This document shows, piece by piece, positions 8,129 through 16,426 of a DNA stretch of 37,721 bases (positions are counted from its first letter, which is position 1; each line of letters begins with the position of its first letter). Below the pieces are notes generated by a model. The model did not search any database, was not told the origin of the DNA, and saw nothing but the letters and a program-made list of their open reading frames with translations. A program made the translations under genes and the position numbers. Source of the DNA: Xanthomonas sp. (lineage in GTDB: Bacteria > Pseudomonadota > Gammaproteobacteria > Xanthomonadales > SZUA-5); assembly GCA_020693165.1 (NCBI GenBank), contig JAIMJQ010000022.1:1-37721 (forward strand). Reading direction: 5' to 3'.

Positions 8129-8400
8129 ATTCGGTGAACCCATCGCGATAACGTTCGTCCTGAGCGGTTCCCCCTCGCTGTTCCGGGGGAAACAGTCGAA
8201 GGATGCGGGCTTGACGGGTTCGTTGCTGCGCCAAGGGTGCACCCAGCTTGGCTTTCGCGAATCACAAGCGAAGCGGTTGCGCGGCGGCGTCCTTCGACTG
8301 TTTCCCGCTCGCGGGGCTCGCGGGAAACGCTCAGGACGAACGGTGGATCAGGATAGATCCGGGCTTGGTCTGCGCTCGATGCGCCGCGGGTTCACCGAAT
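8129..8400. repeat. Nested inverted-repeat element between convergent genes
   Basis: Two inverted copies of a 52-53 base unit lie at 8152-8203 and 8290-8342. Each starts or ends with CGTTCGTCCTGAGCG and AACAGTCGAAGGA and carries its own internal C/G-rich hairpin. They are enclosed by a further perfect 13-base inverted pair at 8129-8141 and 8388-8400. The whole lies in the 385-base gap (8072-8456) between the convergent cytochrome and CDF genes, which otherwise holds no gene. It could act as a two-way terminator or be a non-autonomous mobile repeat. Confidence 0.7.
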
Positions 8401-8456
8401 GGTTCAAGCCGGCTGACTCCGCTCTCCTGCATGCGGGCACCTGCAAGCTCCCCCGG

Positions 8457-9374
8457 TCACGCCTTCCCCTCGTCCCAACTGCGCGGGTCCTCCAGCGACT
8501 CCAGGTGCGTGAGCACCTCGACGTGCGGCACTCGCTGGCGGATTTCGGTTTCGAGCTTTTCCAGCAGGTCATGCCCGTTGTGCACGCTCATCGCGCCGGG
8601 CACCAGCACATGCACGTCGATGAAGCTGACCTTGCCCGCTGCGCGCGTGCGCAGGCGGTGGTAATCGCCACCGATGGTTTTCACCTGCTCCAGGACAGCG
8701 ACGATCTGGTCGCGCTCGCCCTGCGGAATGGCGCGGTCCATCAGGCCGTCGAAGGAACGCCGCATCAGCCGGTAGCCGGTCCACAGGATATTGACCGCCA
8801 CTGCGATCGCGATCAGCGGGTCGAGGATGAGCCATCCGGTGACGACGACGAGTCCGACGCCGACGATCACGCCCGCAGTGGTCCAGACGTCGGTGAGCAG
8901 GTGGTGGGCGTCGGCTTCGAGCGTGATCGAGCGGTGATCACGGGCACCCTTGAGCAAAAACCAGCCGCACAGCAGGTTCGCGCCCGCGGCCACGACCGAC
9001 AGCGCAAGACCGAGTCCGACCTGCTCGATCGGCTGCGGTGCCAGCAGTCGCGGCAGCGCGCTGTAGACGATGGCACCCGCGGCCACGAAGATCAGCGCAC
9101 CTTCGATGCCGCTGGAGAAGTACTCCGCCTTCTCGTGGCCGAAGTTGTGATCCTCGTCGGCACCGGAATGCGCATAGGACAGCGTCGCCAGTGCGACCAG
9201 CGCCGCGCCGAGGTTGACGAAGGATTCCAGAGCATCCGACAGCAGGCCGACGGAGCCGGTCAGAAAGTACGCTGCGAATTTCACCGCGATGGTGAACAGC
9301 GACGTGACGATAGACAGGACGGCGTAAGAGGCCGGCGAGCGCGGGCGTTCGGGCGTGCCGTCTGCAGCGCTCAC
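8457..9374 (-). CDS. Cation diffusion facilitator (CDF) family metal transporter
   Basis: This 305-residue inner-membrane CDF protein exports divalent metal ions in exchange for protons. Six helices span about residues 16-205, followed by a cytoplasmic C-terminal domain (about 210-300). Visible family marks are SVGLLSDALESFVN in helix 2 (D47), FGHEKAEYFSSG (78-89) and the helix-5 metal site H158-xxx-D162. The C-terminal domain has the histidine-containing SFIDVHVLVPG and HDLLEKLE segments. Helix 2 has Asp followed by Ser at the +4 position rather than the Asp/His common in zinc exporters, so specificity (Fe, Mn, Zn, Co) is uncertain. The start overlaps the upstream Usp gene by four bases and it is last in the antiporter/Usp/CDF operon. 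Confidence 0.93.
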   Translation of the reverse strand: MSAADGTPERPRSPASYAVLSIVTSLFTIAVKFAAYFLTGSVGLLSDALESFVNLGAALVALATLSYAHSGADEDHNFGHEKAEYFSSGIEGALIFVAAGAIVYSALPRLLAPQPIEQVGLGLALSVVAAGANLLCGWFLLKGARDHRSITLEADAHHLLTDVWTTAGVIVGVGLVVVTGWLILDPLIAIAVAVNILWTGYRLMRRSFDGLMDRAIPQGERDQIVAVLEQVKTIGGDYHRLRTRAAGKVSFIDVHVLVPGAMSVHNGHDLLEKLETEIRQRVPHVEVLTHLESLEDPRSWDEGKA

Positions 9375-10252
9375 GTCACCACCAGCACGTCGCAGGGCAG
9401 GGTGGTGGCCAGGTGATGGCTGACGCTGCCGAGGAACTCGCGCGCAATCTGACCGCGCCCGGAAGCGCCAACGACGACCAGGTCGGCGCCGATTTCGTCG
9501 ACCATTTCGGTCAGCGCGCGCGAGGGTGGCGCATCGCGCAGTACCGGCACCAGTGGACTCGCGCCGCTGGCCAGCTGCGTCGCGCTTGCTTCAAGGCGCT
9601 GCATGGCGGCGATGCCGCGCTCGCGCCGATATTCCTCGACGACATCGGTCTTGACGCCGATGAAGGCCAGATGCGGTTCGTACAGGCGTTCGTCGGCGTG
9701 CACCAGGAACAGATGGGCAGGCGCAGTCAGGGCCGCACCAAAGGTTGCGGCGCGCTCTGCGGCGGCGGAAAAATCGGTGGCAAGCAGCACCCGGCCATAA
9801 CTGCCGTCGACCTCGTTGCGGACCAGCAGCACCGGTACCCGGCACTGGCGCAGCAGGCGCTCCGCCGTTGAACCCAGCAAGACCTGGCGCCAGCCCGATT
9901 CGCCATAGGCGCCGAGCACGACCAGGTCTGCCGGATGCTCGGCCAGCCACACCGGCAGCGAACGATGCAGCGCGCCCTCCAGTGTCACCATGTGCACCGG
10001 GACCTTCAGTTGCGGCGCCAGTTGCGCACATTCTTCGCGCATTGCCGACTCCACCGCCGCGTGCAGCTGCGACGGATTCGAGGGCGGCGCCACGCCGATC
10101 ACATCGTCGATCCACCCGGCCGCGGCGATTGAGTGGACGAGGTACAGGTGAGCGCCATGCCGTTCGGCCAGTTGCGCCGCCCGTTGCAGGGCGCGGCGGG
10201 CAGCCGCGGAGAAGTCGGTGGCGACAACGATACGGGCGATGCTGCTGTTCAC
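9371..10252 (-). CDS. Universal stress protein with two Usp domains
   Basis: The 293-residue protein contains two tandem UspA domains (about 1-147 and 150-293). Both begin with VATDFSAAA-type strands. Both carry the ATP-binding signature G-x2-G-x9-G-S: GAYGESGWRQVLLGST in the first and GASGRGQIAREFLGSV in the second, so both domains should bind nucleotide. It lies between a Kef-type antiporter and a CDF transporter with four-base overlaps on both sides, so translation is probably coupled to both. This suggests it senses or modulates these transporters under stress, as proposed for other transporter-linked Usp proteins; that role is inferred. Confidence 0.93.
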   Translation of the reverse strand: MNSSIARIVVATDFSAAARRALQRAAQLAERHGAHLYLVHSIAAAGWIDDVIGVAPPSNPSQLHAAVESAMREECAQLAPQLKVPVHMVTLEGALHRSLPVWLAEHPADLVVLGAYGESGWRQVLLGSTAERLLRQCRVPVLLVRNEVDGSYGRVLLATDFSAAAERAATFGAALTAPAHLFLVHADERLYEPHLAFIGVKTDVVEEYRRERGIAAMQRLEASATQLASGASPLVPVLRDAPPSRALTEMVDEIGADLVVVGASGRGQIAREFLGSVSHHLATTLPCDVLVVT

Positions 10253-11916
10253 GGTTGGGCCCCCTGGGGCGATGTCACGGTCTCGGATCGCGTTTGCAGG
10301 TGGGAGGCAATGCGGCGTGCTGCATGATCCGCGGCATCGGCGTATGGAATCAGAACGTCATCGGCGCCGGCGGCCCGCAGATCGGTATGGTCGTGACGGG
10401 TGCGCGCCGTCACGACGATGTGGCGATCGTAACCGAGGCGTCGCAGTGCCCTGATCAGGCCACGGTTCAGCGCCGGGTCGCGCAGCGTGGAGACGATGCA
10501 GCGCGCCGCGCGCAGCGGCAGATGGGCGACGAACTCTTCATCTTCGGCGTCTCCATAGACGAGTTTTGCGGTCGTGGCTCGCGGCGCCTGCAACGTCTCT
10601 GGATCGAAGTCGACGCCGAGGACCGTGAAGCCATCGCGGCCCAGGTTGTCGACCAGCCGCGAGCCGTAACGACCGATGCCGAACACGATCACGTCGGCAC
10701 CCGGCAGCACTTCGCCCTCGGCGCGCTCGCGGAACGGGTCGCGGCGTTCGAACAGACCCAGCCAGCGCTCGCACAGCGCGTACAGCCGGTGCGAGTAGAG
10801 GATCATGTAGGTGCTGGTGGTGATCGTGACCAGGCCAACCAGCGTCACCAGTCCCAAGGTCGACTGGTCGACATGGCCGAGACTGAGGCCCATGGCAACG
10901 AAGATGATCGAGAACTCGCTGATCTGCGCCACGGTCAGCCCGGCCAGGAAGCCGGTGCGTTTGCGGTAGCCCATGTAGCCCATGATCGCCAGCACGATCA
11001 AGGGATTGCCGATCAGCACGAACAGTGACAGCAAAACCGCCGCCGGCATCTCCGAGCCCAGCATCGTCAGATCCAGTTGCATGCCGAGGTGGACGAAGAA
11101 GAACAGCAGCAGGAAGTCGCGCAGGCTGGCGAGGCGCGAATTGATGGCTTCGCGATAGGGTAGCGAGGCGAGCGAAAACCCTGCCAGAAAGGCACCGACT
11201 TCCTTGCTGAAGCCGAGCCATTCGCCGGTCGCCGCCAGCGTGGTGCCCCAGGCCACGGCGAAGATCAGCAGCAGTTCCTGCGAGTCCGCCATGAAAAAAA
11301 GCAGTCGCGTCAGGATCAGGCGCATCAGCAGCGCCATCGCCAGCGCGACGCCCGCAATCTTGGCCGATACCTGCAGCAATTGCGTGATCCAACTGGCCTC
11401 GCCGCCGGCCGCATGGGTGCCGATCAGCATCATCGCCAGCACCACCGCGATGTCCTGGACGATCAGGAAGCCCATCGCGATGCGGCCGTGCAGCGAGTCG
11501 ATCTCGCCTTTGTCCGACAGCAGCTTGACGATGATGATGGTGCTGGAGAACGTCAACGCGACGGCCACGTACAGGGCGCGTACGACATCCATGCCCAATG
11601 CAAGGGAGATCAGGAAACCGAAGACGATGGTAAAGAACAGTTGCCCGAGTCCGGTCGCCAGCGCCACCGGGCCGAGCTGACGGATCAGGTGCAGGTCGAG
11701 CTTGAGCCCGACCGCGAACAGCAGCACGGTCACACCGATTTCGGCGAACAGTTCCAGCGGTTCGTCGGCGCCGGCCCAGTCCAGCAGGCTGGGCCCGACC
11801 GCGATGCCGATCAGCAGGTAGCCCACGATCAGTGGTTGCCGCAGCCGCAGCGCCAGCAGACCGAGTATCGCCGTGGTCAACAACAGCAGCGCGATTTCCT
11901 GGTAGAGCGTCAACAT
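10249..11916 (-). CDS. Kef-type cation/proton antiporter with TrkA-N domain
   Basis: This is a 555-residue monovalent cation:proton antiporter (CPA2). About twelve membrane helices occupy residues 5-380, with the family marks LRQPLIVGYLLIGIAVGP near 25-42, LLFAVGLKLDL, FLIVQDIAVV and FSKEVGAFLAGFSLA. A cytoplasmic RCK/TrkA-N Rossmann domain begins near residue 410 (VIVFGIGRYGSRL) with an acidic DFDPETL strand end typical of NAD(H) binding. It probably mediates K+ efflux gated by nucleotide. The ATG at 11916 gives the standard N-terminus; a longer GTG start at 12000 is unlikely. It opens the antiporter/Usp/CDF operon and is divergent from the P-type ATPase, with 277 bases between the starts. 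Confidence 0.93.
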   Translation of the reverse strand: MLTLYQEIALLLLTTAILGLLALRLRQPLIVGYLLIGIAVGPSLLDWAGADEPLELFAEIGVTVLLFAVGLKLDLHLIRQLGPVALATGLGQLFFTIVFGFLISLALGMDVVRALYVAVALTFSSTIIIVKLLSDKGEIDSLHGRIAMGFLIVQDIAVVLAMMLIGTHAAGGEASWITQLLQVSAKIAGVALAMALLMRLILTRLLFFMADSQELLLIFAVAWGTTLAATGEWLGFSKEVGAFLAGFSLASLPYREAINSRLASLRDFLLLFFFVHLGMQLDLTMLGSEMPAAVLLSLFVLIGNPLIVLAIMGYMGYRKRTGFLAGLTVAQISEFSIIFVAMGLSLGHVDQSTLGLVTLVGLVTITTSTYMILYSHRLYALCERWLGLFERRDPFRERAEGEVLPGADVIVFGIGRYGSRLVDNLGRDGFTVLGVDFDPETLQAPRATTAKLVYGDAEDEEFVAHLPLRAARCIVSTLRDPALNRGLIRALRRLGYDRHIVVTARTRHDHTDLRAAGADDVLIPYADAADHAARRIASHLQTRSETVTSPQGAQP

Positions 11917-12193
11917 CGGCGGTGAGGACCCGCATCCCGGCAGCCTGCCATCGCTGGACCCTACCATCGACCCGGCAATCGTGACCAGAGAACGCGGCAC
12001 GGCCGCAGCGCGCGCAGGCTGAACCTCCCCTCCAGGTCAACGATGGCGGCACAATTTCATGATAAGAAGTCGATGTCGCTGCTGGAAGTCTGCTGCGCAG
12101 CATGAGATCGCGCCGAATTTCAGCGTCGACTGTCCCGTCGTTACTACCGTCGTGACCAATTTGCAGTCTCACTCCCGACCCAGGAGACCGACC

Positions 12194-14920
12194 ATGCAAC
12201 CGCAACGCGAAGCAACGTCCTGGCACCAGCAATCATCCGACGCGGTGTTGACCGCACTGAACGCGAACCGCCATGGCCTGACCCAGGCGGAAGCCGAACT
12301 GCGGCTCAACACCCATGGCCGGAATCGTTTGCCGGAGGCGCCGCGCCCGAGTGCGTGGATGCGGTTTGCGCTGCAGTTCCACAACATCCTGATCTACGTG
12401 CTGCTCGGCGCGGCGGTGGTCACGGTGCTGCTGCAACACTGGGTCGATACCGGGGTGATTCTGGCCGTGGTGATCGTCAACGCCATCATCGGCGTGGTCC
12501 AGGAGGGCAAGGCCGAAAAAGCCATGGACGCCATCCGCCAGATGCTGGCGCCGCGCGCTTCGGTGCTGCGCGCTGGTGAGCGTCTCGGCGTCGATGGCGA
12601 GGCGCTGGTGCCCGGCGACATCGTGCTGCTGGAGGCCGGCGACAAGGTGCCGGCCGATCTGAGGCTGCTCGGCGCGCACGGTCTCCAGGTGCAGGAAGCG
12701 ATTCTTACCGGCGAGTCCGTGCCGGTCGACAAGGACATCGCGGCGGTCGCGGCGGATGCGTCACTGGGCGACCGTCTGTGCATGGCCTACTCGGGCACGC
12801 TGGTGACGGCGGGGCAGGCCACTGGCGTGGTCGTCGCCACTGGCGCCGCCACCGAAATCGGCCGCATCAGTGGCCTGCTGTCGCAGGTCGAGTCGCTGAC
12901 AACGCCACTGGTGCGGCAGATGGCGGTGTTTTCGCGCTGGCTGACCTTCATGATCCTGCTGATCGCCGGTCTGCTGCTGGTGTACGGCTATTTCGTCGTA
13001 CACCTCGATTTCACCAACCTGTTCATGGCGGTGGTCGGGTTGTCGGTTGCGGCGATTCCGGAGGGCCTGCCGGCGGTGCTGACGATCACGCTGGCGGTGG
13101 GCGTGCAGGCGATGGCCAGGCGCCACGCCATCGTGCGCCGACTGCCGGCGATCGAGACGCTGGGTGCGGTGTCGGTAATCTGCTCGGACAAGACCGGAAC
13201 GCTGACCCGCAACGAGATGGTAGTCGCGAGCGTGCTGACGCGCGCGCATGCGTACACGCTTGACGGCGTGGGTTACGAACCCGAGGGCGCGCTGCGACTG
13301 GATGGCGTCGATGTCGAGCCCGGGGACCACCCGGGCGTGGTCGAGTTGGCGCGCGCGGCGGCGCTGTGCAACGACGCCAGCCTGCGCAACATCGACGGCA
13401 GACACAGTGTCGAGGGCGATCCGATGGAAGGGGCGCTGCTGGTGCTGGCCGAGAAGGTCGGACTCGATGTACGCGAACTGCGCAGTCGCTGGTCGCGCAG
13501 CGACGCCATCCCCTTCGATGCGCGCCATCGCTTCATGGCAACGCTGCATCACGACCACGAGCGCCATGCCGGTGCGTTCGTCAAGGGCGCGCCGGAACGC
13601 GTTCTCGCCATGTGCGAGACCCAGCGGGGCGCTGAGGGCGCCAGCGAGGCGCTGGAGCAGGCCTGGTGGCACGCCGAGGCCGAGCGCATCGCTGCGAAAG
13701 GGCAGCGCGTGCTGGCTTTCGCTGCCCGCGACATGGACCCGGATCGCAGCGCGCTGGAACAGATCGATGTCGAAGGCGGGCTGACGCTGTTGGGTCTGGT
13801 CGGCATGCTCGATCCACCGCGGCCGGAGGCGATCGCCGCGGTCGCCGACTGCCACCGCGCCGGCATCCGCGTGAAGATGATCACCGGCGACCATGCGCGC
13901 ACGGCAGCAGCCATTGCGCGTGAGATCGGACTGGCAAACGCCGAGAGGGTGATGACCGGCAGCGCGCTGGATGTCATCGACGACGCCGAGCTGCGCGATC
14001 GCGTGCTCGATTGCGATATCTATGCGCGGACCAGCCCGGAGGACAAGCTGCGGCTGGTGACGGCCCTGCAGGCGCACGGCATGACCGTGGCGATGACCGG
14101 CGACGGTGTCAACGATGCGCCGGCGCTCAAGCGCGCCGACGCCGGGATCGCGATGGGCCAGAAGGGCAGCGAAGCCGCCAAGGAGGCCGCCGACCTGGTG
14201 CTCGCCGACGACAACTTCGCGTCGATCGCTGCCGCCGTGCGCGAAGGCCGCACGGTTTACGACAACATCAAGAAGGTCATCAGCTGGACGCTGCCGACCA
14301 GTGCCGGCGAAGCCCTGACCATCATCATCGCGCTGCTGCTGGGCACCACGCTGCCGATCACGCCGGTGCAGATCCTGTGGGTCAACCTGATCACCGCAAC
14401 CACGCTGGGCCTGGCACTGGCGTTCGAACCGACCGAGGAGCACACCATGCTGCGCCCGCCGCGCCGACGCGACGAACCACTGCTGGATGGCGCGCTGGTG
14501 TGGCACATCGTGTTCGTCTCGGCGCTGTTCGTGTGCGCCGTCTACGGCCTCTACGCCTACGCGATCGATCGCGGCTACACGCTGGAAATGGCGCGCACGA
14601 TCGCCGTCAACACCCTGGTGGTGCTGGAAATCTTCCACCTGTTCTTCATCCGCAACATCTACGGCACCGCATTGACCTGGCAAGCTGTGCGCGGCACGCG
14701 CGTGGTCTGGGCGACGATCGCCACGGTGACCGCAGCCCAGTTCGCGATCACTTATCTGCCGCCACTGCAGCGCGTGTTCGCTACCGAAGGCATCGCGTTC
14801 GTCGATGGCGTGCTGATCGTGGCTACCGGCGTGGTCCTGTTCGCCATCCTCGAGATCGAAAAGCAGTTGCGCCTGCTGCTGCGGACGCTGCGCAGCGGGG
14901 CGCATGCGAAGTCGGGGTAG
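12194..14920 (+). CDS. Type II cation-transporting P-type ATPase (PacL/PMA1-like)
   Basis: This 908-residue P-type ATPase of the SERCA-like branch pumps a cation across the inner membrane with ATP. Landmarks in order are the actuator TGES (172-175), helix-4 PEGLP (289-293), phosphorylation site DKTGTLT with Asp332, nucleotide-binding KGAPE (464-468), and hinge TGDGVND (635-641). Six C-terminal helices begin near 695. Helix 5 has SAGE (703-706), keeping the cation-site glutamate. Helix 6 reads NLITATT (731-737), lacking the aspartate that binds calcium in SERCA, so Na+, K+ or another ion is possible. AGGAG at 12182-12186 lies seven bases before the ATG and fixes the start. It is divergent from the Kef-type operon. 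Confidence 0.93.
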   Translation: MQPQREATSWHQQSSDAVLTALNANRHGLTQAEAELRLNTHGRNRLPEAPRPSAWMRFALQFHNILIYVLLGAAVVTVLLQHWVDTGVILAVVIVNAIIGVVQEGKAEKAMDAIRQMLAPRASVLRAGERLGVDGEALVPGDIVLLEAGDKVPADLRLLGAHGLQVQEAILTGESVPVDKDIAAVAADASLGDRLCMAYSGTLVTAGQATGVVVATGAATEIGRISGLLSQVESLTTPLVRQMAVFSRWLTFMILLIAGLLLVYGYFVVHLDFTNLFMAVVGLSVAAIPEGLPAVLTITLAVGVQAMARRHAIVRRLPAIETLGAVSVICSDKTGTLTRNEMVVASVLTRAHAYTLDGVGYEPEGALRLDGVDVEPGDHPGVVELARAAALCNDASLRNIDGRHSVEGDPMEGALLVLAEKVGLDVRELRSRWSRSDAIPFDARHRFMATLHHDHERHAGAFVKGAPERVLAMCETQRGAEGASEALEQAWWHAEAERIAAKGQRVLAFAARDMDPDRSALEQIDVEGGLTLLGLVGMLDPPRPEAIAAVADCHRAGIRVKMITGDHARTAAAIAREIGLANAERVMTGSALDVIDDAELRDRVLDCDIYARTSPEDKLRLVTALQAHGMTVAMTGDGVNDAPALKRADAGIAMGQKGSEAAKEAADLVLADDNFASIAAAVREGRTVYDNIKKVISWTLPTSAGEALTIIIALLLGTTLPITPVQILWVNLITATTLGLALAFEPTEEHTMLRPPRRRDEPLLDGALVWHIVFVSALFVCAVYGLYAYAIDRGYTLEMARTIAVNTLVVLEIFHLFFIRNIYGTALTWQAVRGTRVVWATIATVTAAQFAITYLPPLQRVFATEGIAFVDGVLIVATGVVLFAILEIEKQLRLLLRTLRSGAHAKSG

Positions 14921-14925
14921 GGTGT

Positions 14926-14996
14926 GTGGGAGCGACCTTGTGTCGCGAGCACCTGCCGCGCAGTGCAAAAGCTTGCGCGACAAGCCCGCTCGCGCC
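14926..14996. repeat. Paired inverted REP-like units downstream of the P-type ATPase
   Basis: A unit beginning GTGGGAGCGACCTTG (14926-14950) and an inverted unit (14971-14996, reverse complement containing GCGAGCGGGCTTGTCGCG) form a head-to-head pair six bases after the ATPase stop codon. A single related unit lies at 17588-17614. Position and symmetry suit a transcription terminator or mRNA-end stabiliser; this is inferred. Confidence 0.6.
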
Positions 14997-15007
14997 AGAA
15001 GAGGCCA

Positions 15008-15070
15008 CGGCCGCAACGCCAACTTGCCCACCGCCAATCCACTCTCGATTGCCGTCTGCGCAGTATCGAT
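15008..15070 (-). pseudogene. Relic of the 3' end of a quinone oxidoreductase (MDR) gene
   Basis: Translated on the minus strand this stretch reads TAQTAIESGLAVGKLALRP, matching 13 of 19 residues at the C-terminus of the intact MDR gene at 25887-26915 (AQRAIESG..VGKL). The DNA identity is also evident by eye, and similarity continues weakly into the 3' flank. There is no stop at the expected place (TAG has become TGG) and no recognisable remainder of the gene upstream. It is best read as a decayed duplicate or deletion remnant. Confidence 0.55.
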
Positions 15071-15321
15071 CCGCAAGACGAAGAGGCCGGGCTGCTCGAG
15101 TCCGGCAACAGACTGGCTCGTGAGATCAATCGACATGCAGAATTTCAGTCAGTCACTCTTGACTGAGCCGTCGTTGGTACCGAGTGGTTGCTCACGGCCA
15201 GAAGCGGTCGCTCAGCGCCTTCGGCAGATCGATCGTTCCGCGCAACGACAGGCAGGTATCCCAGGCCGAAATGTTGGGGCCCAACGAACGGCCGCCGGCA
15301 GTCAGGCTGGCTGGCTGGAGG
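15071..15321. other. Non-coding stretch upstream of the toxin gene
   Basis: No convincing gene is seen here. A perfect 7-base inverted repeat with a 4-base loop (TCAGTCA/TGACTGA) occupies 15149-15166. It could be an operator or weak terminator; it has no T-tract. The rest shows no recognisable protein similarity. Confidence 0.4.
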
Positions 15322-15349
15322 TTGACAACTGTAGCCGCCCGGATACACT
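15322..15349 (+). promoter_or_regulatory. Sigma-70-type promoter for the toxin-antitoxin pair
   Basis: A perfect -35 box TTGACA (15322-15327) is followed after 16 bases by a good -10 box TACACT (15344-15349). The -10 box ends six bases before the toxin ATG at 15356, so the expected start of transcription falls on or next to the start codon. The transcript would then be leaderless or nearly so, which agrees with the lack of a Shine-Dalgarno before the toxin. Confidence 0.6.
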
Positions 15350-15355
15350 TATCCC

Positions 15356-15646
15356 ATGATCGAGCTGCGCAAAACCGACGAGTACAACGACTGGTTGCGC
15401 GGCCTTCGGGATATCCAGGGGCGGGCGCGGATCAATGCGCGGGTCAGTCGACTGTTGGATGGCAACCCCGGAAAGCATCGGGTGCTTACCGATGGCGTGG
15501 TGGAATTGAAGATCGACGTTGGCCCTGGATACCGCGTGTACTACGTGCAACAGGGCTCAGTTGTGATCGTGTTGCTCTGCGGTGGCGACAAGGGATCGCA
15601 GCAAGACGACATTGCCAAGGCACTACGCTTGGCGCAGAACCTGTAG
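15356..15646 (+). CDS. HigB/RelE-superfamily toxin (addiction module killer protein)
   Basis: This 96-residue protein resembles the RelE/StbE-type 'addiction module killer' family, mRNA interferases that act on ribosomes. Typical features are the N-terminal ELRKTDEYNDWLRGLRD helix, IDVGPGYRVYYVQQG near residues 52-66, and LLCGGDKGSQQDDIAKA near the end. Arginine 59 and the lysine and aspartates of the last motif fall where conserved residues lie in this family. Length is normal and no disruption is seen. It is encoded before its antitoxin (HigBA order), nine bases apart. Toxin activity is inferred from family. Confidence 0.9.
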   Translation: MIELRKTDEYNDWLRGLRDIQGRARINARVSRLLDGNPGKHRVLTDGVVELKIDVGPGYRVYYVQQGSVVIVLLCGGDKGSQQDDIAKALRLAQNL

Positions 15647-15655
15647 GGACGGAGA

Positions 15656-15949
15656 ATGACCAAGACTAGTTCGACGCCATACGATGTAGCTGACTATCTG
15701 AGCACGCCGGAAGACTGCGCGGCGTACCTGGACGCCTGTTTCGAAGAAGCTGACGGGGATGCGGCTTTCATCGCGCGAGCCCTTGGGGATATCGCCAGAG
15801 CGCGCGGCATGACCCAGGTGGCGCAGGATGCCGGACTATCCCGAGAGAGCCTCTACAAGGCACTTTCAGGTGCCCGCAGCCCGGACTTTGCGACCATCCT
15901 GAAGGTGACACGCGCGCTCGGTGTTCGCTTGCATGCGGCGGTAGGGTGA
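15656..15949 (+). CDS. HigA-like HTH antitoxin (addiction module antidote protein)
   Basis: The 97-residue antitoxin pairs with the preceding toxin. It has an N-terminal region with YDVADYLSTPEDCAAYLDAC, characteristic of the 'probable addiction module antidote protein' family. A Cro/C1-type helix-turn-helix follows (about 47-92: RGMTQVAQDAGLSRESLYKAL, DFATILKVTRALG). It should bind and neutralise the toxin and repress the shared promoter. A GGACGGAG sequence just upstream of the ATG gives it its own ribosome binding site, unlike the toxin, so more antitoxin than toxin may be made from one mRNA. Confidence 0.9.
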   Translation: MTKTSSTPYDVADYLSTPEDCAAYLDACFEEADGDAAFIARALGDIARARGMTQVAQDAGLSRESLYKALSGARSPDFATILKVTRALGVRLHAAVG

Positions 15950-16219
15950 CTGCTGGTAGATCGACTCGTGCCGAAAGGCGCAGGCACTCGTCGTGCTGGC
16001 TTGCCTCGCAAGCGCGCTGGAGACGCCGCCTTTGGTGGCGGAAATTTGCGACGTGCGAAGAGCAATCCTTCAGTGACCTCGAATGACCGAAATGGGTCGA
16101 CCATCGACCATCGCGGCAAGGCGTGTGGCTTCGGGACTCCAGCGCTAGGGCGGTAAGTTGCTCAGTTCTCGTTGGCGGCCTCGGGTGGGCACGATCCAAG
16201 ATCGAAAGCGCTGTCACCC

Positions 16220-16249
16220 AAGGACGCGCGTACCCGGCCTACGTCCGCG
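16220..16249. repeat. GGACGCGCGTACCC repeat, copy 1
   Basis: This 30-base repeat has inverted ends (GGACG...CGTCC). Copy 2 lies at 16395-16426, and inverted-orientation relatives open each 79-base unit at 20694-20851 (20698-20718 matches 20 of 21 positions). Confidence 0.6.
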
Positions 16250-16268
16250 TCAGGACGCAGCTTTGGTA

Positions 16269-16346
16269 GCGCGGCCACCGCGCGCGGAGTGTTCGTCACT
16301 GCGGCAAGGTCGATCGCGCGGACGGCCGCGGCGGGCTTGCCGCAAG
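16269..16346. repeat. 78-base dispersed repeat, copy 1
   Basis: By eye, 74 of 78 positions are identical to 23261-23338. It starts GCGCGGCCACCGCGCG and ends GGCGGGCTTGCCGCAAG, with internal G/C hairpin potential (GGCGGGCTTGCCGC). Both copies sit just downstream of genes. Confidence 0.8.
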
Positions 16347-16394
16347 CGCGCGCCGGTCGTCGCGCGTAATGGTACTCGGGCACGATCGTGTCTC

Positions 16395-16426
16395 AAGGAC
16401 GCGCGTACCCCGCATCTACGTCCGCG
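16395..16426. repeat. GGACGCGCGTACCC repeat, copy 2, overlapping the AraC gene stop
   Basis: This copy matches 16220-16249 with small differences in the middle. The TAG stop of the AraC-type regulator (16416-16418, minus strand) lies within it, so the last few codons of that gene are made from repeat sequence. Confidence 0.6.

Larger units (their letters stand above)
15950..16415. other. Repeat-rich non-coding region between antitoxin and AraC regulator
   Basis: This 466-base convergent gap shows no credible gene. It holds two copies of a GGACGCGCGTACCC repeat (16220-16249, 16395-16426) and one copy of a 78-base repeat (16269-16346) that recurs at 23261-23338. The 15950-16219 part shows no recognisable feature. 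Confidence 0.6.

Noticed and set aside
12761-15136. Long minus-strand open frame opposite the P-type ATPase
   Set aside because: It is antisense to a gene with complete P-type ATPase motifs. Only its first part (15008-15070) shows real similarity, to an MDR gene end, and is reported as a relic.
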